In this document: one piece after another, positions 24,320-30,890 of the stretch
Layout: each line of letters opens with the position of its first letter
Position numbering within the stretch: position 1 is the stretch's first letter
From: an uncultured Collinsella sp.
GTDB lineage: Bacteria; Actinomycetota; Coriobacteriia; Coriobacteriales; Coriobacteriaceae
Reading direction: 5' to 3'
Length of the DNA: 47,708 nucleotides
Assembly: GCA_902496455.1 (NCBI GenBank)
Contig: CABVAY010000014.1
Span: 1-47,708 of the forward strand
Notes under the pieces: model-generated
The model's input: the letters and a program-made list of their open reading frames with translations, nothing else
Told to the model about the DNA's origin: nothing
Databases searched by the model: none
Position numbers and translations under genes: made by a program

Positions 24320-24421
24320 TTAGTAGGAGGAGCGGCCGGAAGAGCTGCCGCGACCGCGATTGAACGCGGAGCGCACTCGGTTGGCGATGTTTCCCGCTGC
24401 GCGGCGAATACGACCGAACAT
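24320..24421 (-). CDS. 33-aa arginine-rich peptide
   Basis: MFGRIRRAAGNIANRVRSAF followed by a Gly/Ser/Arg tail. A GAGGAGG lies 5 nt before the ATG and a terminator hairpin on each side makes it a one-gene unit. It has an amphipathic basic N-terminal helix. It could bind nucleic acid or membranes; no family is recognised. Confidence 0.55.
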   Translation of the reverse strand: MFGRIRRAAGNIANRVRSAFNRGRGSSSGRSSY

Positions 24422-24447
24422 GCCTGCCTCCTCTCGTTTTCGGGAAC

Positions 24448-24473
24448 AAAAAAGGCGTCCCGAAGGACGCCTT
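24448..24473 (-). terminator. Intrinsic terminator with UUCG tetraloop
   Basis: AAGGCGTCC/GGACGCCTT 9-bp stem closing a C(UUCG)G loop, followed by a U-run on the minus strand. It ends the small operon of XRE regulator, PAPS-reductase-like and 192-aa genes. Confidence 0.85.
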
Positions 24474-24500
24474 GATTTTCCTATGCGCGTGAGATTGGCC

Positions 24501-25079
24501 TTAGGCCTCAAGGGCCTCAAGGATCTTCGACCCGTCCATGTACAGGTCGCCGTACTTCGCCAGGGCATACTCCCTGATGAAGCTTTCGAGGTCGTCGGAG
24601 TCGCGGAACACGCACACGACGTAGTAGGCGCTGCTCCAAACGTTGTCGTAGTAGGGCTTAACCTCAAGCGACTCGAACGCCTTGAGTATGGCATCGGCCT
24701 CGGCGAAGCTGTCGCCTTCGAGGCTGTCGGTGGTCTCGACCGAATCGAGCGGGTTCGGCATCGGCGTACCCTTCTGCTCCTTCGGCTTGAACTGCCGCTT
24801 GTTCTGAAGGCCTATGCGCTCCTCGAACACGGGGCGGATTACGTCGCCGAACGTCCAGCCCTCGGCATCGGCCTTGACCAGATCGGCGAAGTGCCTGCGC
24901 TCCTCGGCGTCATGGAAGCAGAAGCAGATCCAGAAGCCGGAATCGACGGCCATCTGAAAGCGCTTCTCCTCGCGCTTCTCGCGGTCTCGGTAGCTTTTCT
25001 GGTGGTCGGTCAGCTGCGCTTCCTCGGCCGCCTTAGCCTCTTTACGCGCCTTCTGCGGCTTCTCAAACTTAAAGCCCAT
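24501..25079 (-). CDS. Conserved-looking phage protein, partner of the PAPS-reductase-like gene
   Basis: 192 aa. A charged N-terminal helix (QKARKEAKAAEEAQLTDHQK) leads to VDSGFWICFCFHDAEERRHF and later SSAYYVVCVFRDSDDLESFI, two similar strand-helix units that look like an internal duplication. Overlap of 11 bases with the upstream gene suggests they act together. The function is unknown to me. Confidence 0.6.
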   Translation of the reverse strand: MGFKFEKPQKARKEAKAAEEAQLTDHQKSYRDREKREEKRFQMAVDSGFWICFCFHDAEERRHFADLVKADAEGWTFGDVIRPVFEERIGLQNKRQFKPKEQKGTPMPNPLDSVETTDSLEGDSFAEADAILKAFESLEVKPYYDNVWSSAYYVVCVFRDSDDLESFIREYALAKYGDLYMDGSKILEALEA

Positions 25080-25779
25080 AGTGCTCCCACCTCTTCTCGT
25101 CTGCCTCGATGAACGGGTACCACTTCTTGACCACGGCGAAATCGTCGGGGCGCTTCTCGCGCAGGGGCTTCATGAAGCGCATGTCCAGGCCGTCGAAGCT
25201 GCGCCCGAACAGCTCGTAGTCCGGAGGCAGGCCGATGCCCCTGCGGGCGATCGCATCCATGACCTCTGCCTTCGTCCAGTCCGCAACCACCGAGGCCTTG
25301 TGCGTGGTCTGCTTCATGAGGCCGTGCTTGGTGAGGCTGGCTCGACGGTACGGGTTGTCGCAGGCGCGCACGCCGTCGCAGAACCACGTGTCATCGGGCA
25401 GGCCGAGGTCTTCGAGGATGTAGGGGCGCATGTCGTCGTAGCTGTAGACCGGCATGTTCGCGGCCTCGATCACGTCGCAGTGCGCCGGGCTTTGGAACAC
25501 GCAGTTGTTGAGCGTCCTCGACCATCTGGGGTGCGGGTACTGGTGTATCTTCACGCCGAACACTTTCTCGATGGTTCGCACGTTCTGCTCGACCATCGGA
25601 AGGCCCGGGATAGACCAGTAGTAGATCGGCACGACCTCTATACCCTCATCCTCAAGCGCCACCCAGGCGGCCAGCGAGTCCTTGCCCAGCGAGCAGGAAA
25701 GCACCACAGGGCGTCCTTCCGCCTTGAGCCGCTTGCGAATCTCGGCGCTAGTCGGCTGGCCCTTGATTATCGTCGGCAT
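25069..25779 (-). CDS. PAPS reductase-like PP-loop ATPase
   Basis: 236 aa. The PP-loop VVLSCSLGKDSLAAW (about residues 25-39, SxGxDS) activates a substrate by adenylation in PAPS reductases, DndC and related enzymes. EVVPIYYWSIPGLPMVEQNV and later WTKAEVMDAIARRGIGLPPD fit the family; CDGVRACDNPYRR adds two Cys. Phage members have been linked to DNA or RNA modification rather than sulfate assimilation, but no target is visible. It overlaps the XRE gene by 32 bases and the 192-aa gene by 11, so they form one operon. Confidence 0.8.
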   Translation of the reverse strand: MPTIIKGQPTSAEIRKRLKAEGRPVVLSCSLGKDSLAAWVALEDEGIEVVPIYYWSIPGLPMVEQNVRTIEKVFGVKIHQYPHPRWSRTLNNCVFQSPAHCDVIEAANMPVYSYDDMRPYILEDLGLPDDTWFCDGVRACDNPYRRASLTKHGLMKQTTHKASVVADWTKAEVMDAIARRGIGLPPDYELFGRSFDGLDMRFMKPLREKRPDDFAVVKKWYPFIEADEKRWEHYGL

Positions 25780-26002
25780 CTTCGCTCCTCTCCGTTATCT
25801 CGATGGGTTCGCCCATTCCGTTCAACGTCAGCTTAAAGCCCATGTGAGAAGCCATGAGCGCGAGGTTTCCCGCGCCTAGGTCGGAACCTTGTTTGATCGT
25901 ATTCTGAACGTAGTTCCTGCTCTTGCCCATGGCCTTTGAAAGCGCGTACATGCTCATGCCGGAACGGTCGAGCATTTCTTTAAGCGCCTCAGTCGGTGTC
26001 AT
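25748..26002 (-). CDS. XRE-family transcriptional regulator
   Basis: 84 aa from MTPTEALKEMLDRSGMSMYA, preceded by GGGAGG. LSKAMGKSRNYVQNTIKQGS is the helix-turn-helix, and GNLALMASHMGFKLTL follows. It faces the plus-strand island across a palindrome-rich gap, so it probably binds those palindromes and controls both directions. It is the first gene of the operon with the PAPS-reductase-like enzyme. Confidence 0.8.
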   Translation of the reverse strand: MTPTEALKEMLDRSGMSMYALSKAMGKSRNYVQNTIKQGSDLGAGNLALMASHMGFKLTLNGMGEPIEITERSEDADDNQGPAD

Positions 26003-26223
26003 GCAACCTCCCTTCATGCCTTAATCTGATCCCCTGATGATACAGCAATAGCAATAGGGATACAACAATAGCAATTGTGCAGGTATTGTGTAGAACAATA
26101 GCTATTGTGCATTGTGTCTATAGCACACTAATTATTGTGCAATAATTCAGTTGTCAGCAATGAGGGCCACAAAGCCCACAGAGCTAGCAAGCAGCTTTAG
26201 AACCGAATAAGGAGGCTACAGAG
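26003..26223. promoter_or_regulatory. Divergent control region with clustered palindromes
   Basis: This AT-rich gap carries at least three related operators: ACAATAGCAATTGT (26065-26078, imperfect), ACAATAGCTATTGT (26095-26108, perfect) and AATTATTG-TG-CAATAATT (26130-26147). Further half-sites (CAATAGCAATAG, ATTGTGCATTGTG) lie between them. It separates the XRE gene (minus) from the plus-strand operon and must hold promoters for both. Exact -35 and -10 boxes are not clear. Confidence 0.75.
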
Positions 26224-26757
26224 ATGGCAGAGCAGCAGAGTTTAGATCTGGTGGTAAGTGGTCAGCTGGTGAGCAACCACACAATCCTAGCCATAGTTGA
26301 GGGTATGCGAGCACGAGGCTACTTCAGAAAAGGCCCCCAGGGCCGAAAGGATGGCCTAGAGCTTGCAACAGCCTTGAAGCTTGTAAACGAGTACATGGCT
26401 TTTCCAGAGCTTGGCAGGTACACAGTAGAGGCCACGAAGCACAGGCCAATTAACGAGATTCCCCGAGCCGATTACGAGCAAGTGGAGATCATGAGGGCTT
26501 GCGATAACTACCTTGCACAGGTAACCGAGGCATTCAAGGTCAACAGCGACGAAGAAGCCATTATTTACATGGTGAAAGACCTTCGAAAGCAGGTCATAGC
26601 CGATGGCATCGAGTCCGGGGCCTTGAAGGTTCGAAAGTACTTCGGCAAGCATGGCTTTTACTACATGGACGATCAGGGCAAGTGGCAGAACGCCAAGGCC
26701 ATTGATTGGAACATCGGCGAAACGAACCCCATCAGACCAGCAGAGCAAGCAGCCTAA
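26224..26757 (+). CDS. First gene of the plus-strand island, unknown
   Basis: 177 aa, MAEQQSLDLVVSGQLVSNHT. Probably mostly helical; MRARGYFRKGPQGRKDGLEL and a C-terminal RKYFGKHGFYYMDDQGKWQN are notable. AAGGAGG lies 8 nt before the ATG. Codon third positions are more AT-rich than in neighbouring genes, hinting at separate acquisition. I do not recognise a family. Confidence 0.7.
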   Translation: MAEQQSLDLVVSGQLVSNHTILAIVEGMRARGYFRKGPQGRKDGLELATALKLVNEYMAFPELGRYTVEATKHRPINEIPRADYEQVEIMRACDNYLAQVTEAFKVNSDEEAIIYMVKDLRKQVIADGIESGALKVRKYFGKHGFYYMDDQGKWQNAKAIDWNIGETNPIRPAEQAA

Positions 26758-26765
26758 AGCAAGCA

Positions 26766-26788
26766 GGAGGCCCCGAGAAGGGGCCTCC
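26766..26788 (+). other. Intercistronic hairpin 1
   Basis: GGAGGCCCC/GGGGCCTCC 9-bp perfect stem, loop GAGAA, no U-run. It lies 27 bases before the DUF2958 start. It is likelier an mRNA processing or stability element, or an attenuator, than a full terminator. Confidence 0.6.
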
Positions 26789-26814
26789 CACAACAACACA
26801 CAGGAGATCATACC

Positions 26815-27150
26815 ATGCAGAAGCTACTCACGAAAGAGCTTCAGAAGAAGCTCCCGCCGCTCTATTCGCAAGACGGCAAGAAGGCCGAGACCGTGGTTTA
26901 CGGCCACTGGTTCAGCTGCTTCAACGGCTGGGACTTCTACGCCACCGAGTACGACGAGGAGACCGGCGACATGTTCGGATTCGTCTTCGGGGCAGTCCCC
27001 GAGATGGGCTACTTCAACCTGGCAGAGCTTGAGGAGATCAACCGCAAATACGGCCTGAATTTCTTCGAGCGCGAAACCAATTTCACGCCCAAAAAGGTAA
27101 CCGAGGTTCCCAGGATAGCCGAGGCGTTCGGCTACCTCTGGGAAAAGTAA
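26815..27150 (+). CDS. DUF2958 family protein
   Basis: 111 aa. LTKELQKKLPPLYSQDGKKA, the middle GWDFYATEYDEETGDMFGFV and EMGYFNLAELEEINRKYGLN follow the DUF2958 consensus, a family found mainly on plasmids, conjugative elements and phages; function unknown. AGGAG lies 9 nt upstream of the start. Second gene of the inverted island. Confidence 0.8.
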   Translation: MQKLLTKELQKKLPPLYSQDGKKAETVVYGHWFSCFNGWDFYATEYDEETGDMFGFVFGAVPEMGYFNLAELEEINRKYGLNFFERETNFTPKKVTEVPRIAEAFGYLWEK

Positions 27151-27162
27151 CAGATCACTACA

Positions 27163-27183
27163 GGGAGGGGCCTAGCCCCTCCC
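27163..27183 (+). other. Intercistronic hairpin 2
   Basis: GGGAGGGGC/GCCCCTCCC 9-bp perfect stem with a 3-nt loop just before the SD of the DUF2786 gene. No U-run, same placement as hairpins 1 and 3. Confidence 0.6.
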
Positions 27184-27201
27184 GTAAAGGAGGTTTCAAC
27201 C

Positions 27202-27855
27202 ATGGAACGAGAAAAGATCATCGAGAAGATCAAGAAGCTTCGCGAGCACAGCGTGGAGAACGGCTGCAACGAGGCCGAGGCCATCCAGTTCGCACTCAAG
27301 GCCCAGAAGCTCATCGCGGACAACGACGTGGAGGAATGGGAGTTTGCCGACGAGGTGAAGCAGGTGACCGAGACCACCACCGGGTGGACGGCCAAAGCCT
27401 GGGCGCCGAGCTTGGCGCAAGCCATCGCCGACAACTTCAGGTGCAAGGTGTACCAACGCAGGGTGACGGCCCGCAAGTACGAGTTCGTGTTCGTTGGCTA
27501 CAAGGCGGACAGCGAGGCGGCGGAGATCGTCTACGCGAACCTGCTCGAAACCTGCCACAGGCTGGCGAATGACTATCAGGACTTCGCGTACACCGACCCC
27601 GACGCCTACTCGAACTTCGTCATCGGCTTCATCGCCGGGGTGCGCGCCGAGCTTGAGAAGCAGTGCTTCGAGCTGATGATCGTCTGCCCCAAGGAGGTTG
27701 AGGACTACTTCGAGGGCCTGGGGCTTGGGCAATCCCATATGCGAGGCCTCAAGGCATCCAACAACGACAGCATAAGCCGAGGCATGCAACAGGGGCGCGA
27801 CGCGGTGCGCAGCCGGCGCGTGGAGGCCCCGAGGGGCAACCTCCTCCCGGCATAG
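27202..27855 (+). CDS. DUF2786 domain protein
   Basis: 217 aa. The N-terminal helical DUF2786 (EKIIEKIKKLREHSVENGCN, then EAIQFALKAQKLIADNDVEE) is followed by a C-terminal part with FVFVGYKADSEAAEIVYANL and GMQQGRDA, seen in the same protein family. Such proteins are common on mobile elements, with no settled function. AAAGGAGG precedes the start. Confidence 0.8.
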   Translation: MEREKIIEKIKKLREHSVENGCNEAEAIQFALKAQKLIADNDVEEWEFADEVKQVTETTTGWTAKAWAPSLAQAIADNFRCKVYQRRVTARKYEFVFVGYKADSEAAEIVYANLLETCHRLANDYQDFAYTDPDAYSNFVIGFIAGVRAELEKQCFELMIVCPKEVEDYFEGLGLGQSHMRGLKASNNDSISRGMQQGRDAVRSRRVEAPRGNLLPA

Positions 27856-27868
27856 CAGGAACAGCACA

Positions 27869-27893
27869 GGGGCAGGGCTTCAGGCCTTGCCCC
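27869..27893 (+). other. Intercistronic hairpin 3
   Basis: GGGGCAGGGC pairs with GCCTTGCCCC (one G-U pair) around a 5-nt loop. It sits 22 bases before the next gene, as for the two preceding hairpins. Confidence 0.5.
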
Positions 27894-27915
27894 GATCTTT
27901 AGAAAGGGACAAACC

Positions 27916-28239
27916 ATGCAGGTAAAGCCGGGCGACATTTTCGAATGCGAGGGAAGTTTCTACCAGGCCATCAAGGCCACAGCGAAAACAGCAACGATCA
28001 GGCCCATAGAAAGCACCTTCGAGGGCTACGCAGACCGCTACGGGTGGGAACGCAAGTACATGCCCCTGCCGAACTGCTTCACCTATGACCCGATCATTGG
28101 CAGGGAGGCGAGCGACAGTGGAAAGCGCCTCAAGGTCAGGGATTACAGCAGGGCCAAGAACAGCCCCGAACTCGAATTGAGCGGGTACCGGCTCACCTTG
28201 TGGGACGGCGCCCCGAGCATCTGCGACACCTACAACTAG
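27916..28239 (+). CDS. Small protein of the island, unknown
   Basis: 107 aa, MQVKPGDIFECEGSFYQAIK. The N-terminus reads as a small beta-barrel-like fold (VKPGDIFECEGSFYQAI, KTATIRPIESTF). AAAGGGAC precedes the ATG. No family recognised. Confidence 0.65.
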   Translation: MQVKPGDIFECEGSFYQAIKATAKTATIRPIESTFEGYADRYGWERKYMPLPNCFTYDPIIGREASDSGKRLKVRDYSRAKNSPELELSGYRLTLWDGAPSICDTYN

Positions 28240-28248
28240 GGAGAAACC

Positions 28249-28463
28249 ATGCGACGAAACTATACATGCATCATACGGCACGGCGGCGGTTTCGGCGGGG
28301 GCTACGGCGGCACCTACGAAAGGGAGCACAGCTACCAATCGACCCACAGGGCGGCAGCAAGACTAACGAGGAAGACGCCCGCACGACATGGCACAGGCTG
28401 CACGGCAATGCAGGCTGGTGCGAGGTCGTTCCGGGAAGCGTGAGGCTTGAGAGCGAGGACTAG
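28249..28463 (+). pseudogene. Small gene with a probable frameshift
   Basis: The ATG at 28249 opens MRRNYTCIIRHGGGFGGGYG, but past about 28350 the frame loses coding character and stops at 28443. A different frame, with good codon use, runs on as GSKTNEEDARTTWHRLHGNA and stops at 28463 beside the next gene. A one-base indel near 28345-28360 would join them into one protein of about 70 aa. It is either a real frameshift, a recoding site or a sequence error. Confidence 0.45.
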
Positions 28464-28465
28464 CC

Positions 28466-28579
28466 ATGAAAGACCGAGAGCCGAAGCAGTGGCACGAGCT
28501 TTTGCAGATCATCAGCGAGGCCAAACGAGATCTAGAGAAGGTCATAGCAGCCGAGAAGGCCACAGGGCAGCGCAGATAA
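28466..28579 (+). CDS. 37-aa helical peptide
   Basis: MKDREPKQWHELLQIISEAK followed by RDLEKVIAAEKATGQRR. A single charged helix, starting 2 bases after the previous stop. Last gene of the plus-strand operon before the terminator. Confidence 0.5.
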   Translation: MKDREPKQWHELLQIISEAKRDLEKVIAAEKATGQRR

Positions 28580-28584
28580 CAGCA

Positions 28585-28632
28585 GGCATGATAAAGCCCC
28601 CTAGAATCGAATCTAGGGGGCTTTATCATGCC
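28585..28632. terminator. Bidirectional terminator, 21-bp perfect stem
   Basis: Arms 28585-28605 and 28612-28632 are perfect inverted repeats around a 6-nt loop; the core is AAAGCCCCCTAGA/TCTAGGGGGCTTT. It sits exactly where the rightward island operon and the leftward early operon converge, and would stop both. Confidence 0.9.
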
Positions 28633-28640
28633 CTCAGGGG

Positions 28641-28769
28641 CTACACAAGCCCCCATATACCGGCAACCCAGCGAGCTAGCAACGAGCAAATGCCAATCAT
28701 TGCGAGCGACACAGCCACGAGGCTACCGGCATACACCACGGCTGCTATGACCTTCTGCGCGCGGTTCAC
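28641..28769 (-). CDS. 42-aa membrane peptide
   Basis: GTG start overlapping the stop of the MazG-like gene (GTGA). Sequence MNRAQKVIAAVVYAGSLVAV, then a second hydrophobic segment (GICSLLARWVAGIWGLV): two likely membrane helices. Unknown function; possibly holin-like or a superinfection modulator. Confidence 0.6.
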   Translation of the reverse strand: MNRAQKVIAAVVYAGSLVAVSLAMIGICSLLARWVAGIWGLV

Positions 28770-29179
28770 TTCAGGCCCCCGATCTTGGCCTTGAGCTTGC
28801 CCAGAACCCCATAGGGGCGAGGAAGCGGCACGAACACGAAGCGCTTGCAGCCCTCGCGCCCGCAGGCATCGGGATATGGCTTCAAGCCGGTTATGCGCCC
28901 GCGCTTACGGTTTCTGTCCTCGCAGTCCATGAGGTGCAGGCGCATGTCGTCGCAGCCGCAGGCCTTCACGAGATTGGCAGTCGCCTGCACGACGTCGGCG
29001 CACTCCTCCATGAGGGACTGGCGGCATTCGGCCTTGGCCTCGGCGTCGCGGCACTCGTCCCACACCTGCCAGGCGTTGTACACCTCGGAAGCCTCCTCAA
29101 GCACCTTCAAGGCCTGAGCCTTGTCGATCTTTACGTCGTCGAACGTGGCGACGCTTCCCATAATCACGCAATCTTGCAT
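28766..29179 (-). CDS. MazG-like nucleotide pyrophosphohydrolase
   Basis: 137 aa from MQDCVIMGSVATFDDVKIDK. KVLEEASEVYNAW and LMEECADVVQATANLVKACG give the paired acidic EExxE and ExxD metal-binding helices of all-alpha NTP pyrophosphatases. Phage members hydrolyse nucleotides and may lower alarmone levels during infection. A C-terminal tail with FVFVPLPRPYGVLGKLKAKI is extra. GGAG lies 6 nt before the ATG. Confidence 0.75.
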   Translation of the reverse strand: MQDCVIMGSVATFDDVKIDKAQALKVLEEASEVYNAWQVWDECRDAEAKAECRQSLMEECADVVQATANLVKACGCDDMRLHLMDCEDRNRKRGRITGLKPYPDACGREGCKRFVFVPLPRPYGVLGKLKAKIGGLK

Positions 29180-29180
29180 A

Positions 29181-29282
29181 TCAAACTCCAATCATCCAGC
29201 GCGCGAGCGATGAAGCCGCCCACACGGCAAAAGCATCAATAATCAGGGCCACGGCGAGGAACGCCAGGCAGCCCCAGTTCAC
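29181..29282 (-). CDS. 33-aa membrane peptide
   Basis: GTG start; MNWGCLAFLAVALIIDAFAV, then WAASSLARWMIGV. One strong transmembrane helix. The stop is 1 base from the MazG-like start. Shine-Dalgarno is weak, so this is tentative. Confidence 0.45.
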   Translation of the reverse strand: MNWGCLAFLAVALIIDAFAVWAASSLARWMIGV

Positions 29283-29300
29283 GTTTCTCAAGCGTTTCCC

Positions 29301-29420
29301 CTAACCGCAGGCGAACAGGGCGAGCAGGATCAGACCTGCCGCGAGCATCCGAACAACCCAGGCCTCAAGCGCCAGGATTCCGAGCAGCAGCGCCACACCG
29401 GAGGCGGCTAGCCATCGCAT
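29301..29420 (-). CDS. 39-aa membrane peptide
   Basis: MRWLAASGVALLLGILALEA, then WVVRMLAAGLILLALFACG: two hydrophobic segments with a short basic turn. It overlaps the end of the upstream Cys-rich gene by 13 bases; GGAGG is 12 nt before the ATG. Confidence 0.5.
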   Translation of the reverse strand: MRWLAASGVALLLGILALEAWVVRMLAAGLILLALFACG

Positions 29421-29698
29421 CGTTCGCACGTGTCCTCCTGCATGTCCTTGTAATGCTCGACGATCCAGTCACGCGCCCAGCAGGCGGCCTCCCATGCCGG
29501 AAGCGGGCGCTTGCCCGCCTCCTCGTCGAACGCCTCCTCGAACTCGAACTCGCAGATGCCGTAGTCGCAGCAGCCTTCCAGCAGATGCGAGCAGTCCCCG
29601 CAGGTTTTCGGCTCCTCACGGTTCCACGGCGCGTTCGGGTCTCCCTCGAAGCACCCCGGCGGGAGGTTCCAGCCACTAGGCGGCTCGTAGCCAACCAT
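29408..29698 (-). CDS. Cys-rich small protein
   Basis: 96 aa with ten Cys, including CGDCSH, GCCDYGIC and CERC. The spacing suggests one or two metal-binding knuckles. Acidic middle (EFEFEEAFDEEAGK). Unknown function. It lies 1 base from the next upstream gene. Confidence 0.6.
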   Translation of the reverse strand: MVGYEPPSGWNLPPGCFEGDPNAPWNREEPKTCGDCSHLLEGCCDYGICEFEFEEAFDEEAGKRPLPAWEAACWARDWIVEHYKDMQEDTCERCDG

Positions 29699-29699
29699 C

Positions 29700-29882
29700 T
29701 CACCACACCCTCTCGAACCGGTTCTGGTCGAGCCACCAGCTCGGACAGGGCTTCAGGCCTTGCCAAAAGCGGTAGTACGTCCAATCCTTCTGGCGGTCGG
29801 CGTGGGCGCAGCCGTAGAACTTTCCGTAAAGGCACGTCGAGCAGTTTTCCGGCACCTCCTGCGTCGCGATCACCCTCGCCAT
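29700..29882 (-). CDS. 60-aa Cys-rich protein
   Basis: MARVIATQEVPENCSTCLYG with further Cys at GCAHADR and KPCPSWW. Pattern CxxC...C...C suggests a zinc knuckle. It resembles its neighbours 29408 and 30238 in style (Cys plus Trp/Tyr), perhaps diverged copies. Confidence 0.6.
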   Translation of the reverse strand: MARVIATQEVPENCSTCLYGKFYGCAHADRQKDWTYYRFWQGLKPCPSWWLDQNRFERVW

Positions 29883-29884
29883 CG

Positions 29885-30241
29885 TCAGTCACCATCCCAA
29901 ACGCCGTCTGGGCGCATGCGGGCCATCGCCGCCAGCTGCAACAGCGGGCGCTTGGCGTTGCCCTCGGTGGCCTCCCAGTAGTTGTCCGAAACCTCGTCGG
30001 ACAGCTTGGCCGCTGCCGCTTCGAGCACGGGGATGGACTCCGCGCCCGTCATGCCGTAGATGGTGCGGATGCCCTTGTCGCCGAGCACGCGGTAGTAGTG
30101 CTTGCCGTAGTTGTAGGTGACGTTCAGCCAGAGGCCGGTAGTGCCGCCCATGGCGTAGGTGCCGCCACGCATGTCGTGAGGCACGTCGGTTTGCAGCGCC
30201 TCGTGCGTCACGGGGTCGCACAGGCGTATGTCGTAGCTCAT
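29885..30241 (-). CDS. Phage protein of unknown function
   Basis: 118 aa: MSYDIRLCDPVTHEALQTDV, then GGTYAMGGTTGLWLNVTYNY and GIRTIYGMTGAESIPVLEAA. Compact mixed alpha/beta pattern found in many phage early regions; I cannot name its role. Start overlaps the upstream stop (ATGA). Confidence 0.65.
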   Translation of the reverse strand: MSYDIRLCDPVTHEALQTDVPHDMRGGTYAMGGTTGLWLNVTYNYGKHYYRVLGDKGIRTIYGMTGAESIPVLEAAAAKLSDEVSDNYWEATEGNAKRPLLQLAAMARMRPDGVWDGD

Positions 30242-30471
30242 CGCGCCTCCTCCCAGTAGTCGCAGTGGTTGTTGTCGCCCGTCACGAAGTGCTTGCCGTC
30301 ATGGTTGCAGTAGCAGCGCGTGCCGGTCGTGCTGCCCGCCTCGTTGCCGTCTACGTCGAAGCGGACGATTGGCACAACGTCGTGCTCGTGGTGGGCGCAG
30401 TTCTCGCAGCGGTGCGCGGGCGGCTTCCACTCGTCGTGTATGTCGGGGTTGAACACGTATTGATCGGTCAT
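30238..30471 (-). CDS. Cys/His-rich small protein
   Basis: 77 aa. CENCAHHEHD, then CYCNHDGKHF and NHCDYWEE supply several Cys and His for metal binding. ATGA overlap with the upstream gene. Unknown function. Confidence 0.6.
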   Translation of the reverse strand: MTDQYVFNPDIHDEWKPPAHRCENCAHHEHDVVPIVRFDVDGNEAGSTTGTRCYCNHDGKHFVTGDNNHCDYWEEAR

Positions 30472-30890
30472 TTATCCTCCTCGTCGGCTCGTTTCCAGTA
30501 ATGACCTCCGGCCTTGCATCCCGTTCTGACGGCCCTCACGATGTTCGAGCTGCCGCAATACCCGTATGTCGCGAGCGCCGCCGCGCCAGCCGACTCGAAT
30601 CGCACGCCATCGTCGCGGACAACGGCGCCCACCGGGCCAGCCATCTGGGCAACGGGGATCTTCTGACGCTCTTTGGCAATCAATGAAGCTCGCTTCATTC
30701 GCTGCCTTGGAATCTTGATCCCTGCCTTCTTGGCACAGCCCGCGTGATAGCCGGTTTTCGAGAGTGTGTACCCGCCACACAGAGGGCAGACGGTCGCATA
30801 GCCGCAGCGGGCGCGGGATTCCCACCATTGGCGGTTTCGCCTCTCGCGCAGCTCGCTTTCGGTAAACCGCTTCGTCCTGCCTCTAGCCAT
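30468..30890 (-). CDS. Zinc-finger protein with NUMOD-like C-terminus
   Basis: 140 aa. The basic N-terminus and CPLCGG...C form a likely zinc knuckle (about 36-51). The C-terminal DDGVRFESAGAAALATYGYC, then SSNIVRAVRTGCKAGGHYW, matches the DNA-binding NUMOD-type module found in HNH homing endonucleases, here without an obvious nuclease core. Probably binds DNA. It overlaps the next gene's end by 8 bases. Confidence 0.65.
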   Translation of the reverse strand: MARGRTKRFTESELRERRNRQWWESRARCGYATVCPLCGGYTLSKTGYHAGCAKKAGIKIPRQRMKRASLIAKERQKIPVAQMAGPVGAVVRDDGVRFESAGAAALATYGYCGSSNIVRAVRTGCKAGGHYWKRADEEDK

